Shown here: in pieces, positions 8,039-15,726 of the stretch
Layout: each line of letters starts with the position of its first letter
How positions within the stretch are numbered: the first letter of the stretch is position 1
Assembly: GCA_003697105.1 (NCBI GenBank)
Contig: RFFQ01000174.1
Span: 1-26,189, forward strand
Direction: 5' to 3'
Origin: Gemmatimonadota bacterium
Lineage (GTDB): Bacteria > 4572-55 > J002
Length of the DNA stretch: 26,189 nucleotides
Notes under the pieces: generated by a model
Databases searched by the model: none
What the model was told of the DNA's origin: nothing
What the model saw: the letters and a program-made list of their open reading frames with translations, nothing else
Made by a program: the position numbers and the translations under genes

Positions 8039-8639
8039 GATTATCCTCTTCGGTGGTAAGTTCACTGGTGGGGTGGTACGAAATAAACAGATTATAAACC
8101 AAGCCGTTGCCAGTTTGTTGATTTTCACGCGAGACACGAGCAGTCTCATCAATGAGATCGCGGAGACGCTGGTGAATGTCACGCGCCTGCGCCGGAGTGA
8201 GATGAATCTCCCGAAATTGCAGGATTGAATTTGTGGAATCCTGCCCCTCTTCCGGAAAATCGATCCAGCCGTTTAACCAGCTCGTGGTGAACGACTGCCG
8301 TGCGTGATCAAACATCTCCCGCACAATTACCTCAAATTCCGCTTTACCTTCACCGGTGACAGGGTTCAGGAGTGATTTATCCACCCGAATCACATTGGCG
8401 ACCACCGCATATTTCTTTTCAATGATCCCTGAAACCACCCGGGTATCAACCACGGTGATCAAGTGATGCTTTTCCAGCAAATTGAGGTGATAATACAATT
8501 TATTAACGGCGACGTCCAACTGTTGCGCCAGTTGCTTCGCCGTGGAAGGTGCCACATGCAGGTATTCCAAAATCTTGAGCCGTAACGGATCGGCGAGAAC
8601 TTTCAGGGTCTCTACATCAGTGATGACGAAGGTATCCAT
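8022..8639 (-). CDS. ArsR-like winged-helix transcriptional regulator
   Basis: The 205-residue protein starts with a winged helix-turn-helix: VLADPLRLKILEYLHVAP, then STAKQLAQQLDVAVNKLYYH, then HLNLLEKHHLITVV, as in the ArsR/HTH_20 group. The remaining 120 residues are an uncharacterised, probably ligand-sensing or dimerisation domain. No Cys-rich metal site was seen. The gene is first in the cluster and overlaps the ABC ATPase gene by 17 bases, so it probably controls that operon. Near-palindromic ATTTTAAT-type sites lie between its promoter and start codon, which suggests autoregulation. The ribosome binding site is weak. Confidence 0.85.
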   Translation of the reverse strand: MDTFVITDVETLKVLADPLRLKILEYLHVAPSTAKQLAQQLDVAVNKLYYHLNLLEKHHLITVVDTRVVSGIIEKKYAVVANVIRVDKSLLNPVTGEGKAEFEVIVREMFDHARQSFTTSWLNGWIDFPEEGQDSTNSILQFREIHLTPAQARDIHQRLRDLIDETARVSRENQQTGNGLVYNLFISYHPTSELTTEEDNHGTQD

Positions 8640-8657
8640 AATTGATTTCTATTAAAC

Positions 8658-8712
8658 GTTAAAATAAATTTTAATGATAAGTATAATTAAACCATTAAAA
8701 TGGAATTGTCAA
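8658..8712 (-). promoter_or_regulatory. Promoter with putative operators for the ArsR/ABC operon
   Basis: On the minus strand TTGACA (8712-8707) is followed after 17 bases by TAATTA (8689-8684), or by the better hexamer TATACT at a longer spacing. The spacer contains CCATTTTAATGG, which has CCATT/AATGG arms. A second near-palindrome, TTAAAAT-N2-ATTTTAA, lies at 8658-8675, next to the start codon. Two similar sites around the promoter fit repression by the encoded regulator, but AT-richness makes chance symmetry likely to contribute. Confidence 0.4.
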
Positions 8713-8803
8713 CACTTAAATGTGCCGATTATTTTTCTGTTGATTAAATGTACCGAAAACCATAGTTTGAAGGCGCATTTTGCCAATCATAAAGGAGCTT
8801 GAT

Positions 8804-9754
8804 GTGCGTATATCTGTGGTGATCCCGATTTTGAACGAAGCCATTAATATACCGGTCTTACATGCGGAATTAACAAATGTGTTACCGCCCATCACGCCGG
8901 ATTATGAGGTGATTTTTGTGGACGATGGGAGCTATGATGGTTCTGATGCGGTCATCAAAGCGCTGGTGGAGGCAGATTCGCATGTCAAATTGATCCGTTT
9001 CCGGCGCAATTTTGGGCAGACTTCGGCGTTGAGTGCCGGATTTCACTATGCTTCGGGAGAGATCATCATCACCATGGATGGTGATTTACAAAATGATCCC
9101 GCCGATATTCCCCATCTATTGGAAGTACTCGATCAAGGGTATGATGTGGTCAGCGGGTGGCGCAAACGGCGCAAAGACCCCTTTTTCACCCGCCAATTCC
9201 CCTCGCGCAGTGCCAACCGGTTGATCTCGTTGTTTACCGGAATCCCCGTGCGGGATGCCGGTTGCACCCTCAAAGCCATGCGCAAGGAGATCGTCGATGA
9301 AATCCAGCTTTACGGTGAGATGCACCGCTTTATCCCCATTTTGGCGCAATGGCGGGGTGCTAAAATCACGGAAATTGAGGTAAACCACCGTCCACGCCAG
9401 TATGGCCGCCCCAAATATGGTTTATCGCGGACGTTGCGGGTACTTCTGGACTTAATCACCGTTAAATTTTTGCTCAAATATTTTGCCAGCCCGATTCAGA
9501 TTTTCGGATTGATCGGGCTGGCATGCTTGTTGGGTGGTGGGATTTCCGGCATCGTGACCATTATCATGAAATGGATTTATAACGTGGATATGACCGGCAA
9601 TCCAATGCTGTATTTAACCATTCTTGCCCTGATTTTAGGGGTGCAGTTCATTGTCTTGGGCCTGCTCGGTGAAATTTCCGTGCGGATTTACTACGAAAGC
9701 CAGAACAAACCGACGTACGCCATCAAAGAACGAATGGGATTTGAGGGCGAATGA
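8804..9754 (+). CDS. GT2 glycosyltransferase, polyprenyl-phosphate sugar synthase type
   Basis: This 316-residue protein resembles DPM1/GtrB/ArnC enzymes, which transfer a sugar from a nucleotide donor to a polyprenyl phosphate at the cytoplasmic membrane. The GT-A core is clear: VVIPILNEAINIPVL, FVDDGSYDGS and TMDGDLQNDP (metal-binding aspartates). The C-terminal third holds two hydrophobic helices (near FGLIGLACLLGGGISGIVTI and LTILALILGVQFIVLGLLG). I chose the GTG at 8804: AAAGGAG lies 6 bases before it and the protein then begins directly at the GT-A strand. An in-frame TTG eight codons earlier has no such site. The stop overlaps the next start (ATGA). It is the first gene of a glycan assembly and export cassette. 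Confidence 0.9.
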   Translation: MRISVVIPILNEAINIPVLHAELTNVLPPITPDYEVIFVDDGSYDGSDAVIKALVEADSHVKLIRFRRNFGQTSALSAGFHYASGEIIITMDGDLQNDPADIPHLLEVLDQGYDVVSGWRKRRKDPFFTRQFPSRSANRLISLFTGIPVRDAGCTLKAMRKEIVDEIQLYGEMHRFIPILAQWRGAKITEIEVNHRPRQYGRPKYGLSRTLRVLLDLITVKFLLKYFASPIQIFGLIGLACLLGGGISGIVTIIMKWIYNVDMTGNPMLYLTILALILGVQFIVLGLLGEISVRIYYESQNKPTYAIKERMGFEGE

Positions 9755-10911
9755 AGATTTTGATGATAGCGCCCACGCCGTTTTTTGCAGACCGGGGCTG
9801 TCATGTGCGGATTTATGAGGAAGCCCGCCATTTGCAGCAATTGGGGCATGAGATTTTGGTCTGTACCTATCCTATCGGGCGGGAGATGCCGGGCATCAAG
9901 ACCATTCGCACCATCAATCCCTTGGGCTATCGCCAACTGGCAGCAGGACCCTCGTGGCACAAATTCTATCTGGATACCTTTTTATTCGCCAATATCGTAA
10001 AGTCAATCCGATCTTTTCAACCGGATATTCTTTATGCCCATTTGCATGAGGGGGCATTTTGGGGGCATTTGGCACGAAAAGCGACCCATCGCTCGTTTCC
10101 GCTGATCTTGGATTATCAAGGGAGTTTGACGGGGGAGATCACAGCCCACCGGTTCATCCGGTCTGGATCGTGGGTGCAACGCGGCTTTCAACGGCTAGAG
10201 CACTGGATTGAAGCCCAAGCGGATGTCATCGTTACCAGTTCTACCGCTGGGATGCGACATTTGCAAAAGACGGGGCACACCAAACCGATGTTTCCACTCA
10301 TTGATGGCGTCGATACGACCGTTTTCCAACCGGCAAGCAAAGATCAACACTTGTTTAACCAACTCCAACTCCCTGAAAATAAGATGATTATCGTTTTTTT
10401 AGGTCTATTGACCGAATATCAAGGGGTTGACTTGCTGTTGCAATCGATTCAGTATTTGCGGGCTAAAACAGACCGGTTTCATTTTTTGATCATGGGTTAT
10501 CCCAATGTAGCGCATTACCGGCAAAAAGCAAAAGACCTTAACATTGAAGACCGGATCACCTTCACCGGTCGAATTGATTACCGGCAAGCAAACCGGTATC
10601 TCAATTTAGGTGATATAGCCATTTCTCCGAAGATTTCATCCAGTGAGGCAAACGGCAAACTCCTGAATTATATGGCATGTGGGCTGCCGACGGTTGTCTT
10701 TAACTCATCTACCAATCGGGAATTGTTGGGGGAGAGCGGCATTTACGCCAACTGGATCGACTCAAAGGACTTGGCGGAGCAACTCATCACTTTAGCCGAA
10801 CAACCCGGACGCCGCCGGCAAATTTCCAACCAATTAAGAGCACGTGCCGTGACACAATTTTCATGGCAAGTTCAGGCACAAAAATTAGATAACATATTGA
10901 AAAATTTATGA
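9751..10911 (+). CDS. GT4-family glycosyltransferase
   Basis: This is a 386-residue GT-B-fold enzyme. The N-terminal domain starts MKILMIAPTPFFADRGCHVR, typical of GT4 (glycine-rich loop region with RGCH). The C-terminal nucleotide-sugar domain contains IVFLGLLTEYQGVDLLL, ITFTGRIDYRQANRYL and SSSEANGKLLNYMACGLPTV. The second glutamate of the usual GT4 E-x7-E motif is replaced by Asn (KLLNYM), as seen in some branches of the family. No membrane helix was seen. It probably adds a sugar to the lipid-linked glycan exported by the Wzm/Wzt pair encoded next. Start and stop overlap its neighbours by four bases on both sides, a strong sign of one operon. Confidence 0.9.
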   Translation: MKILMIAPTPFFADRGCHVRIYEEARHLQQLGHEILVCTYPIGREMPGIKTIRTINPLGYRQLAAGPSWHKFYLDTFLFANIVKSIRSFQPDILYAHLHEGAFWGHLARKATHRSFPLILDYQGSLTGEITAHRFIRSGSWVQRGFQRLEHWIEAQADVIVTSSTAGMRHLQKTGHTKPMFPLIDGVDTTVFQPASKDQHLFNQLQLPENKMIIVFLGLLTEYQGVDLLLQSIQYLRAKTDRFHFLIMGYPNVAHYRQKAKDLNIEDRITFTGRIDYRQANRYLNLGDIAISPKISSSEANGKLLNYMACGLPTVVFNSSTNRELLGESGIYANWIDSKDLAEQLITLAEQPGRRRQISNQLRARAVTQFSWQVQAQKLDNILKNL

Positions 10912-11702
10912 TTAAAAAAGTTCAAAATCTGTATTATCATCGCGAAATGCTCAAGATGTTTATTGTGCGGGATTTGAAGGAGCGTTATGCGGGTTCGATC
11001 ATGGGGCTAAGTTGGACGATCCTGAACCCTTTGATTTTATTAGTGATCTTTACATTTGTTTTCCGGGTTGTACTTCAAGTGAAGTTGGGTGGTGATGGTG
11101 GAATTCAGCATTTTGCCCTTTACCTGTTTTGTGGAATGTTGCCGTGGCTTGCTTTTCAGGAAGGGATTGTTCGTTCCACCAGTGTGGTGATTGAAAATGC
11201 GAATCTGATTAAAAAAGTGCTGTTTCCGGTCAAAATACTACCGTTATACCGGGTTTTAGCCAGTGTGATTTCCCAATTGGCGGGGACCTTCATCTTGCTG
11301 GTTGCCATTGCGTTTATCCTTCATAAATTTACGCTGGCACTCCTGTTTTTTCCCTTATTATTGGTTTTGCAGATCGCGTTTACCCTAGGAATGAGTTGGT
11401 TTTTAGCCACCATCAATGTCTATTTGCGGGATACGGCGCAATTAGTGCCCTCGTTGCTGATGGTTTGGTTGTACATCACCCCCATTTTTTACCCGCCGAC
11501 CCTGATTCCGGCGCAATTTAAGCTGATCGTCTGGCTCAACCCGATGGCGCATCTAGTTGACGCCTATCGTCGCATTTTTTTAGAAGGGGTGTTTCCAGAA
11601 ATCTACCAGATCGGGCTATTATTGGGCTTTTCAATGCTTACCTTGCTAATTGGCTTCACCGTGTTTCAGAACGCGCAACGCAACTTTGCAGATTTGATCT
11701 AA
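10908..11702 (+). CDS. wzm: ABC-2 polysaccharide export permease (Wzm/TagG type)
   Basis: A 264-residue inner-membrane protein with about six hydrophobic helices. The N-terminal amphipathic stretch MLKMFIVRDLKERYAGS and the following SIMGLSWTILNPLILLVIF are hallmarks of O-antigen/teichoic acid export permeases, as is the later NPMAHLVDAYRRIFLEG. It should form the transmembrane channel that moves an undecaprenyl-linked glycan across the membrane. It overlaps the GT4 gene (ATGA) and is followed two bases later by the ATPase gene. The exact glycan (O-antigen, capsule or other) cannot be told from the sequence. Confidence 0.92.
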   Translation: MIKKVQNLYYHREMLKMFIVRDLKERYAGSIMGLSWTILNPLILLVIFTFVFRVVLQVKLGGDGGIQHFALYLFCGMLPWLAFQEGIVRSTSVVIENANLIKKVLFPVKILPLYRVLASVISQLAGTFILLVAIAFILHKFTLALLFFPLLLVLQIAFTLGMSWFLATINVYLRDTAQLVPSLLMVWLYITPIFYPPTLIPAQFKLIVWLNPMAHLVDAYRRIFLEGVFPEIYQIGLLLGFSMLTLLIGFTVFQNAQRNFADLI

Positions 11703-11704
11703 CG

Positions 11705-12868
11705 ATGTCCATTGCCATTTCGGTTTCGCAACTGAGTAAAAAATATCATCTGTACTCCAAGGGGTTGGATCGGGTCAAAGAGTGGCTGACATTCGGTAAG
11801 ATGTCGTTTCATAAAGAGTATTGGGCTCTCCGCGACATCAACTTCACCGTTGAACGAGGTCGAACCTTTGGTATTATTGGGCAGAACGGTGCCGGGAAGA
11901 GCACACTACTCAAAATTTTAAGTGGCGTTTCCCACCCGTCCGGTGGAACGTTTGCAGTAAATGGGCGAGTCGCCTCCCTGTTGGAGTTGGGTGCCGGATT
12001 TCATCCCGAATTTAGTGGTCGGGAAAATGTGTTTATGAACGCGACCTTGATGGGTTTATCGCGGGATGAAATCCGCCAGAAAATGCCGGAAATTATCCGC
12101 TTTTCTGAACTCGGTGCCTACATCGACCAACCGGTCAAAACCTATTCTTCCGGAATGTATGCCCGTTTAGGGTTCAGTGTTGCAATTAACGTTGAACCGG
12201 AAATCTTAGTAGTGGATGAAGTACTGGCAGTAGGCGATACCTATTTTCAAAGCAAATGTCTGGATCGATTAAATCAATTGCATGAAGAGGGAATGACCAT
12301 TTTATTTTGCTCGCATGTATTGTATCAGGTACAAGCCATTTGTGATCAGGTTTTGTGGTTAGATCATGGAAGTATCCGGCAAATTGGGCGTCCCGAAAAG
12401 GTGGTGGAAGCCTATCGCCAGTTCATCCGGCAAAAAGACCGGGGGCGCCACGGGGAGCATGTCCGGCAGATGGATACATCCAAACCCTATCTGGAATTTG
12501 TAGAACCCCCAACCCCACCAGTACTCTCCACCGGTGATAATTTACACCTTTCTTTGCGCTATTCCATTCCGGCGCAATATAAAAATGTGGTGTTAGGTGT
12601 CAATCTACAAGAGGATCAGACAACGTTATTTGCAACCGCCAGTCACAATGCGGGGGTTCAATTGGCGGGTGAGGGTGTAGTGCACCTTGTATTAAAACAC
12701 ATCCCGTTGTTAAATGGAGTCTATACGCTGAGTTTTATGCTGGCGGATCAAAACTGGGCAACAATCTATGACCGGCTACCCAATGCGTGTTCGTTCCATG
12801 TGGAATCCTCAGCAAACATGGCAGGAAAGTGTTATATTGAAACCGAATGGATGCTATCAACCGAATAA
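11705..12868 (+). CDS. wzt: Polysaccharide export ATPase with C-terminal Wzt domain
   Basis: This 387-residue ABC ATPase powers the adjacent permease. The motifs are GQNGAGKSTLLKILSG (Walker A), YSSGMYARLGFSVA (signature, in the SSG form typical of this class) and ILVVDEVLAVGD (Walker B). The NBD ends near residue 240. The last 140 residues are a beta-rich domain like the Wzt C-terminal domain, which in E. coli O8/O9a Wzt binds the modified non-reducing end of the O-polysaccharide. Its presence suggests export of a chain with a terminal modification. Translation is probably coupled, since only two bases separate it from the permease stop and no clear ribosome binding site is seen. Confidence 0.93.
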   Translation: MSIAISVSQLSKKYHLYSKGLDRVKEWLTFGKMSFHKEYWALRDINFTVERGRTFGIIGQNGAGKSTLLKILSGVSHPSGGTFAVNGRVASLLELGAGFHPEFSGRENVFMNATLMGLSRDEIRQKMPEIIRFSELGAYIDQPVKTYSSGMYARLGFSVAINVEPEILVVDEVLAVGDTYFQSKCLDRLNQLHEEGMTILFCSHVLYQVQAICDQVLWLDHGSIRQIGRPEKVVEAYRQFIRQKDRGRHGEHVRQMDTSKPYLEFVEPPTPPVLSTGDNLHLSLRYSIPAQYKNVVLGVNLQEDQTTLFATASHNAGVQLAGEGVVHLVLKHIPLLNGVYTLSFMLADQNWATIYDRLPNACSFHVESSANMAGKCYIETEWMLSTE

Positions 12869-12880
12869 GGAGAGTACCCG

Positions 12881-14011
12881 ATGCCAATCAAAATCGAATC
12901 GTTTACGTATGCCAATCAAAAGTTGGTCAAAGCGTTTATTGAATTTCCCCGCCGGATTTACCACGCAGACCCAAATTGGGTGCCCCCGTTGCGGGAAGAT
13001 ATGCATGTGCTGTTGAATCCGGCAAAGCATCCATTCCATGCCCATGCGGATGTGATCTACTTTCTGGCATTTAAGGGGGAGCACGTTGCCGGGCGGATTT
13101 GCGCGCATGTCAATCACAATCATAATGCGTTCCACGCAGAAAAGACGGGCTTTTTCGGCTTTTTTGAGTGTCTTCCGGATCAAGCGGTGGCGGATGCGTT
13201 GTTAGAAGCCGCCCGCCAGTGGTTGGTGGATCAGGGAATGGAGCGAATGCGGGGTCCGGCAAATTTTTCGACCAATGAGGAATGTGCCTTGTTAGTTGAG
13301 GGGTTTGATTCGCCCCCCGTCATGATGATGCCGTATAATCCGCCGTACTATATAGAGCTATTAGAACACTATGGATTACATAAAGTAATGGATTTATGGG
13401 CTTGGTACATGACTTGTGAACAGAAACTCCCGGAGAAAGTGGTACGCATTGCCGAGAAAATCCGCCAGAAAGAAGGGATTACGGTTCGCCCGCTCAATAT
13501 GAAAGATTTTGGAAATGAAGTCAAACGAATCAAAGATATCTATGGGTCGGCGTGGGAAAAAAACTGGGGATTTGTTCCCCCCACCGATGCAGAGATTGCA
13601 CATTTGGCAAATGAATTCAAACCGATTGTTATCCCGGAACTGGCTCTGATTGCAGAGGTTAAAGGGGAAGCCGTGGCGTTTTCCCTGACATTACCGGATG
13701 GAAATCAGATTTTAAAAGCGGCAAACGGCAAACTCTATCCCTTTGGGATTATCAAACTGTTATGGGCGGCGAAAATTCAGAAAAAAATCAACCAGTTACG
13801 GTTATTATTGCTGGGGATTAAGGAAGGCTATCGCAAACGGGGGATTGATTCGATTTTATATGTGGAAACCTTTCAAAATGGGACAAGATTAGGTTATAAG
13901 GGCGGTGAAATCTCATGGACATTGGAGACCAACACCTTGGTAAACCGGGCAATTGAACTGATGGGAGGGCGTAAATACAAGACCTACCGGTTTTATGAGA
14001 AGGAGATATAA
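12881..14011 (+). CDS. GNAT-like protein of the ~380-residue YghO-type group
   Basis: This 376-residue soluble protein begins MPIKIESFTYANQKLVKAFI, then FPRRIYHADPNWVPPLRED. It contains FLAFKGEHVAGRICAHVNHNHNA, FFGFFE, MRGPANFSTNEECALLVEGFD and MMPYNPPYYIELLEHYGLHK. I recognise this as a family of double-GNAT-like proteins found widely in bacteria without a settled function. AAGGAG lies 9 bases before the ATG, and the gene follows the Wzt gene after 12 bases, so it is probably the last gene of the glycan cassette. An acyl transfer role on the glycan or its precursor is possible but unproven. Its last 19 bases overlap the 3' end of pgpA on the other strand. Confidence 0.75.
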   Translation: MPIKIESFTYANQKLVKAFIEFPRRIYHADPNWVPPLREDMHVLLNPAKHPFHAHADVIYFLAFKGEHVAGRICAHVNHNHNAFHAEKTGFFGFFECLPDQAVADALLEAARQWLVDQGMERMRGPANFSTNEECALLVEGFDSPPVMMMPYNPPYYIELLEHYGLHKVMDLWAWYMTCEQKLPEKVVRIAEKIRQKEGITVRPLNMKDFGNEVKRIKDIYGSAWEKNWGFVPPTDAEIAHLANEFKPIVIPELALIAEVKGEAVAFSLTLPDGNQILKAANGKLYPFGIIKLLWAAKIQKKINQLRLLLLGIKEGYRKRGIDSILYVETFQNGTRLGYKGGEISWTLETNTLVNRAIELMGGRKYKTYRFYEKEI

Positions 14012-14478
14012 GGCAAAACCCCTAAAAGGACTCGTACTCCCAGATTCGCATAAATTCCGGCAAAAACATCATCTAGCATCACACCAAACGCCGTTTTTTG
14101 TTGGTCTGCCCATTTCACCGGTTGCGGTTTAAGAATATCAAAGAAGCGGAACAGCAGAAATCCGCTAATGAGTACGATCAAGGTTTCCATTTGTGAGGAG
14201 GCAACTGGTAACCAAAAGAAGGTCAGTAATTGACCTACAATTTCATCAATAACCACATGCCCCGGATCCGGCGTACCGAAATGATTCTGGGCTTTTTTTG
14301 TTGCCCATATGCCAACGCCAAAGATCAACAGGCAAATTAAAACATAGATGAGCGGAGGGAGGTGGCGCATCATCATAAAAAGCGTCAGGGCAACGATACT
14401 ACCCATCGTTCCGGGTGCGAACGGGGAATATCCGGCACCCAAACCCGTAGCGATAACAAGGGCAATTTTACGATTCAT
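13993..14478 (-). CDS. pgpA: Phosphatidylglycerophosphatase A
   Basis: A 161-residue inner-membrane lipid phosphatase that dephosphorylates phosphatidylglycerophosphate to phosphatidylglycerol. Family features are TGLGAGYSPFAPGTMGS at the N-terminus, the motif VVIDEIVGQ, RFFDILKPQPVKW and the C-terminal VMLDDVFAGIYANL. About four hydrophobic helices are present. I chose the ATG at 14478, 21 codons inside the longest frame, because it gives the standard start MNRKIALVIATG and overlaps the end of pgsA by only 11 bases; translation is probably coupled since no good ribosome binding site is visible. The last 19 bases overlap the convergent GNAT-like gene. Confidence 0.93.
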   Translation of the reverse strand: MNRKIALVIATGLGAGYSPFAPGTMGSIVALTLFMMMRHLPPLIYVLICLLIFGVGIWATKKAQNHFGTPDPGHVVIDEIVGQLLTFFWLPVASSQMETLIVLISGFLLFRFFDILKPQPVKWADQQKTAFGVMLDDVFAGIYANLGVRVLLGVLPYISFS

Positions 14479-15061
14479 GAGTGAATAAAATGGAACGGAG
14501 AACGGTTCTATTTTGGCTAAAATAGAGATAGCCGGAGACAACAGTTAGAATAACGGCAATTGACATACTGATGAGGATCACCCATTCCACTCCGGCAACA
14601 ACCCAGCCGGAAAGTGGCGTTTGCCGGTAAGCATCCACAGCGGCATAGAACAGAACGATAAAGATTGTTACCAACTGGGCGACGGTTTTCCATTTACCCA
14701 CACGGCTCGTATTGATCAATTTGTTATGGTACAAGGTGATACTCCGAATAATCGTGATGATAATTTCCCGGAGGGCAACAATAACCACCATCCACCCGAT
14801 GAGATAGCCTTGTTGGGCAAAAACAATAAATGCGCTCAGTGTTAAAATTTTGTCCGCGAGGGGGTCAACGTATTTACCAAATACAGAAGTCCAATTGTAT
14901 TTGCGAGCCAGATAACCATCTAAAAAGTCTGTTAGGGAGGCGACCAGAAAGAGAAAAACTGCAATCAACCGGTGGGATGATGTTTCAGAAAGGAAAAAAA
15001 CGATGAAAACGGGGGTTAAAAGGACTCGAATCACCGTTAATATATTTGGAATAACCCACAT
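14468..15061 (-). CDS. pgsA: CDP-diacylglycerol-glycerol-3-phosphate 3-phosphatidyltransferase
   Basis: A 197-residue integral membrane enzyme making phosphatidylglycerophosphate from CDP-diacylglycerol and glycerol-3-phosphate. The CDP-alcohol phosphotransferase signature DG-x2-AR-x8-G-x3-D-x3-D is present as DGYLARKYNWTSVFGKYVDP followed by LADK. The start MWVIPNILTVIRVLLTPVFI is typical of PgsA. It precedes pgpA, which acts on its product, with overlapping frames, so the two steps are encoded together. The ribosome binding site is weak (AGAAACGGA). A strong hairpin lies 20 bases upstream of the ATG. Confidence 0.94.
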   Translation of the reverse strand: MWVIPNILTVIRVLLTPVFIVFFLSETSSHRLIAVFLFLVASLTDFLDGYLARKYNWTSVFGKYVDPLADKILTLSAFIVFAQQGYLIGWMVVIVALREIIITIIRSITLYHNKLINTSRVGKWKTVAQLVTIFIVLFYAAVDAYRQTPLSGWVVAGVEWVILISMSIAVILTVVSGYLYFSQNRTVLRSILFTHES

Positions 15062-15078
15062 AGTCCGTTTCTCTAAAT

Positions 15079-15111
15079 GAAAACTGCTCGCTTAGGGTAA
15101 GCGAGCAGTTT
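15079..15111 (-). terminator. Intrinsic terminator between mglA and pgsA
   Basis: AAACTGCTCGCTTA (15111-15098) and TAAGCGAGCAGTTT (15094-15081) form a perfect 14-bp stem with a 3-base loop, followed on the minus strand by a T-rich stretch (TTTTCATTT). It ends 20 bases before the pgsA start codon. It probably ends mglBA transcription, or limits read-through into pgsA. Confidence 0.75.
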
Positions 15112-15136
15112 AATGGCTTTGATTGGTGGGGGTCGA

Positions 15137-15715
15137 TCAACTTAGCGAGCGCAGAACCAGTTTACTCACGGCTTTTAGCGTATCAAACACACCCACTCCG
15201 GTCGTAGCAACACCTTCAAAATAGGGAACTTTACGGGGGTTTAGCACGCGTTCTAGCTCCTCAACGGAGGAAACATTGGGAAGGTCTCGTTTATTGTACT
15301 GAATGACAAATGGCAAATCTTCAATTTTAAGACCTTGCTCTTGTAAATTCTCGTACAGGTTATTCAGGGATTCGATATTGGCATTCAACCGTTCCACTTG
15401 GGAATCGGCAACAAAGACAACGCCATCTACCCCTTTCAGAATAAGCTTTCGGCTGGCATTATAATAAACCTGACCGGGCACGGTATATAAGTGAAACCGT
15501 GTTTGAAACCCGCGTACCCGACCCAACTCCAATGGCAGGAAGTCGAAGAACAGCGTCCGGTCCATTTCAGTGGCGAGGGAGATCAACTTTCCGCGACTAT
15601 CCGGCGCCATCTTCCCGTAAACGTATTGGAGGTTCGTGGTCTTTCCTCCCAGACCCGGTCCGTAATATACGATTTTACAGTTGATTTCCCGAGAAGCATA
15701 GTTAATTAGAGACAC
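15137..15715 (-). CDS. mglA: MglA-like small GTPase
   Basis: This 192-residue Ras-like GTPase closely follows the MglA pattern known from Myxococcus and Thermus. The P-loop is [12 protein letters not shown] (about 17-28), [20 protein letters not shown] carries the PM3 region with the family's T-V-P-G-Q in place of D-x-x-G-Q, and YNKRDLPN is the guanine-binding motif. MglA-GTP marks the leading cell pole and controls type IV pili and gliding. I chose the GTG at 15715: GAGGGA lies just upstream and the product begins [20 protein letters not shown], like known MglA; the TTG at 15730 overlapping the mglB stop is less likely. It sits downstream of its GAP partner mglB. Confidence 0.93.
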   Translation of the reverse strand: MSLINYASREINCKIVYYGPGLGGKTTNLQYVYGKMAPDSRGKLISLATEMDRTLFFDFLPLELGRVRGFQTRFHLYTVPGQVYYNASRKLILKGVDGVVFVADSQVERLNANIESLNNLYENLQEQGLKIEDLPFVIQYNKRDLPNVSSVEELERVLNPRKVPYFEGVATTGVGVFDTLKAVSKLVLRSLS

Positions 15716-15726
15716 GGCATCTTCCC

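Noticed and set aside
8706-8780. Plus-strand promoter for the glycan cassette (TTGATT with TAGTTT at 17 bases, or TTGTCA with a poor -10)
   Set aside because: Neither pair has a convincing -10 hexamer. A promoter must exist in this gap but I cannot place it.
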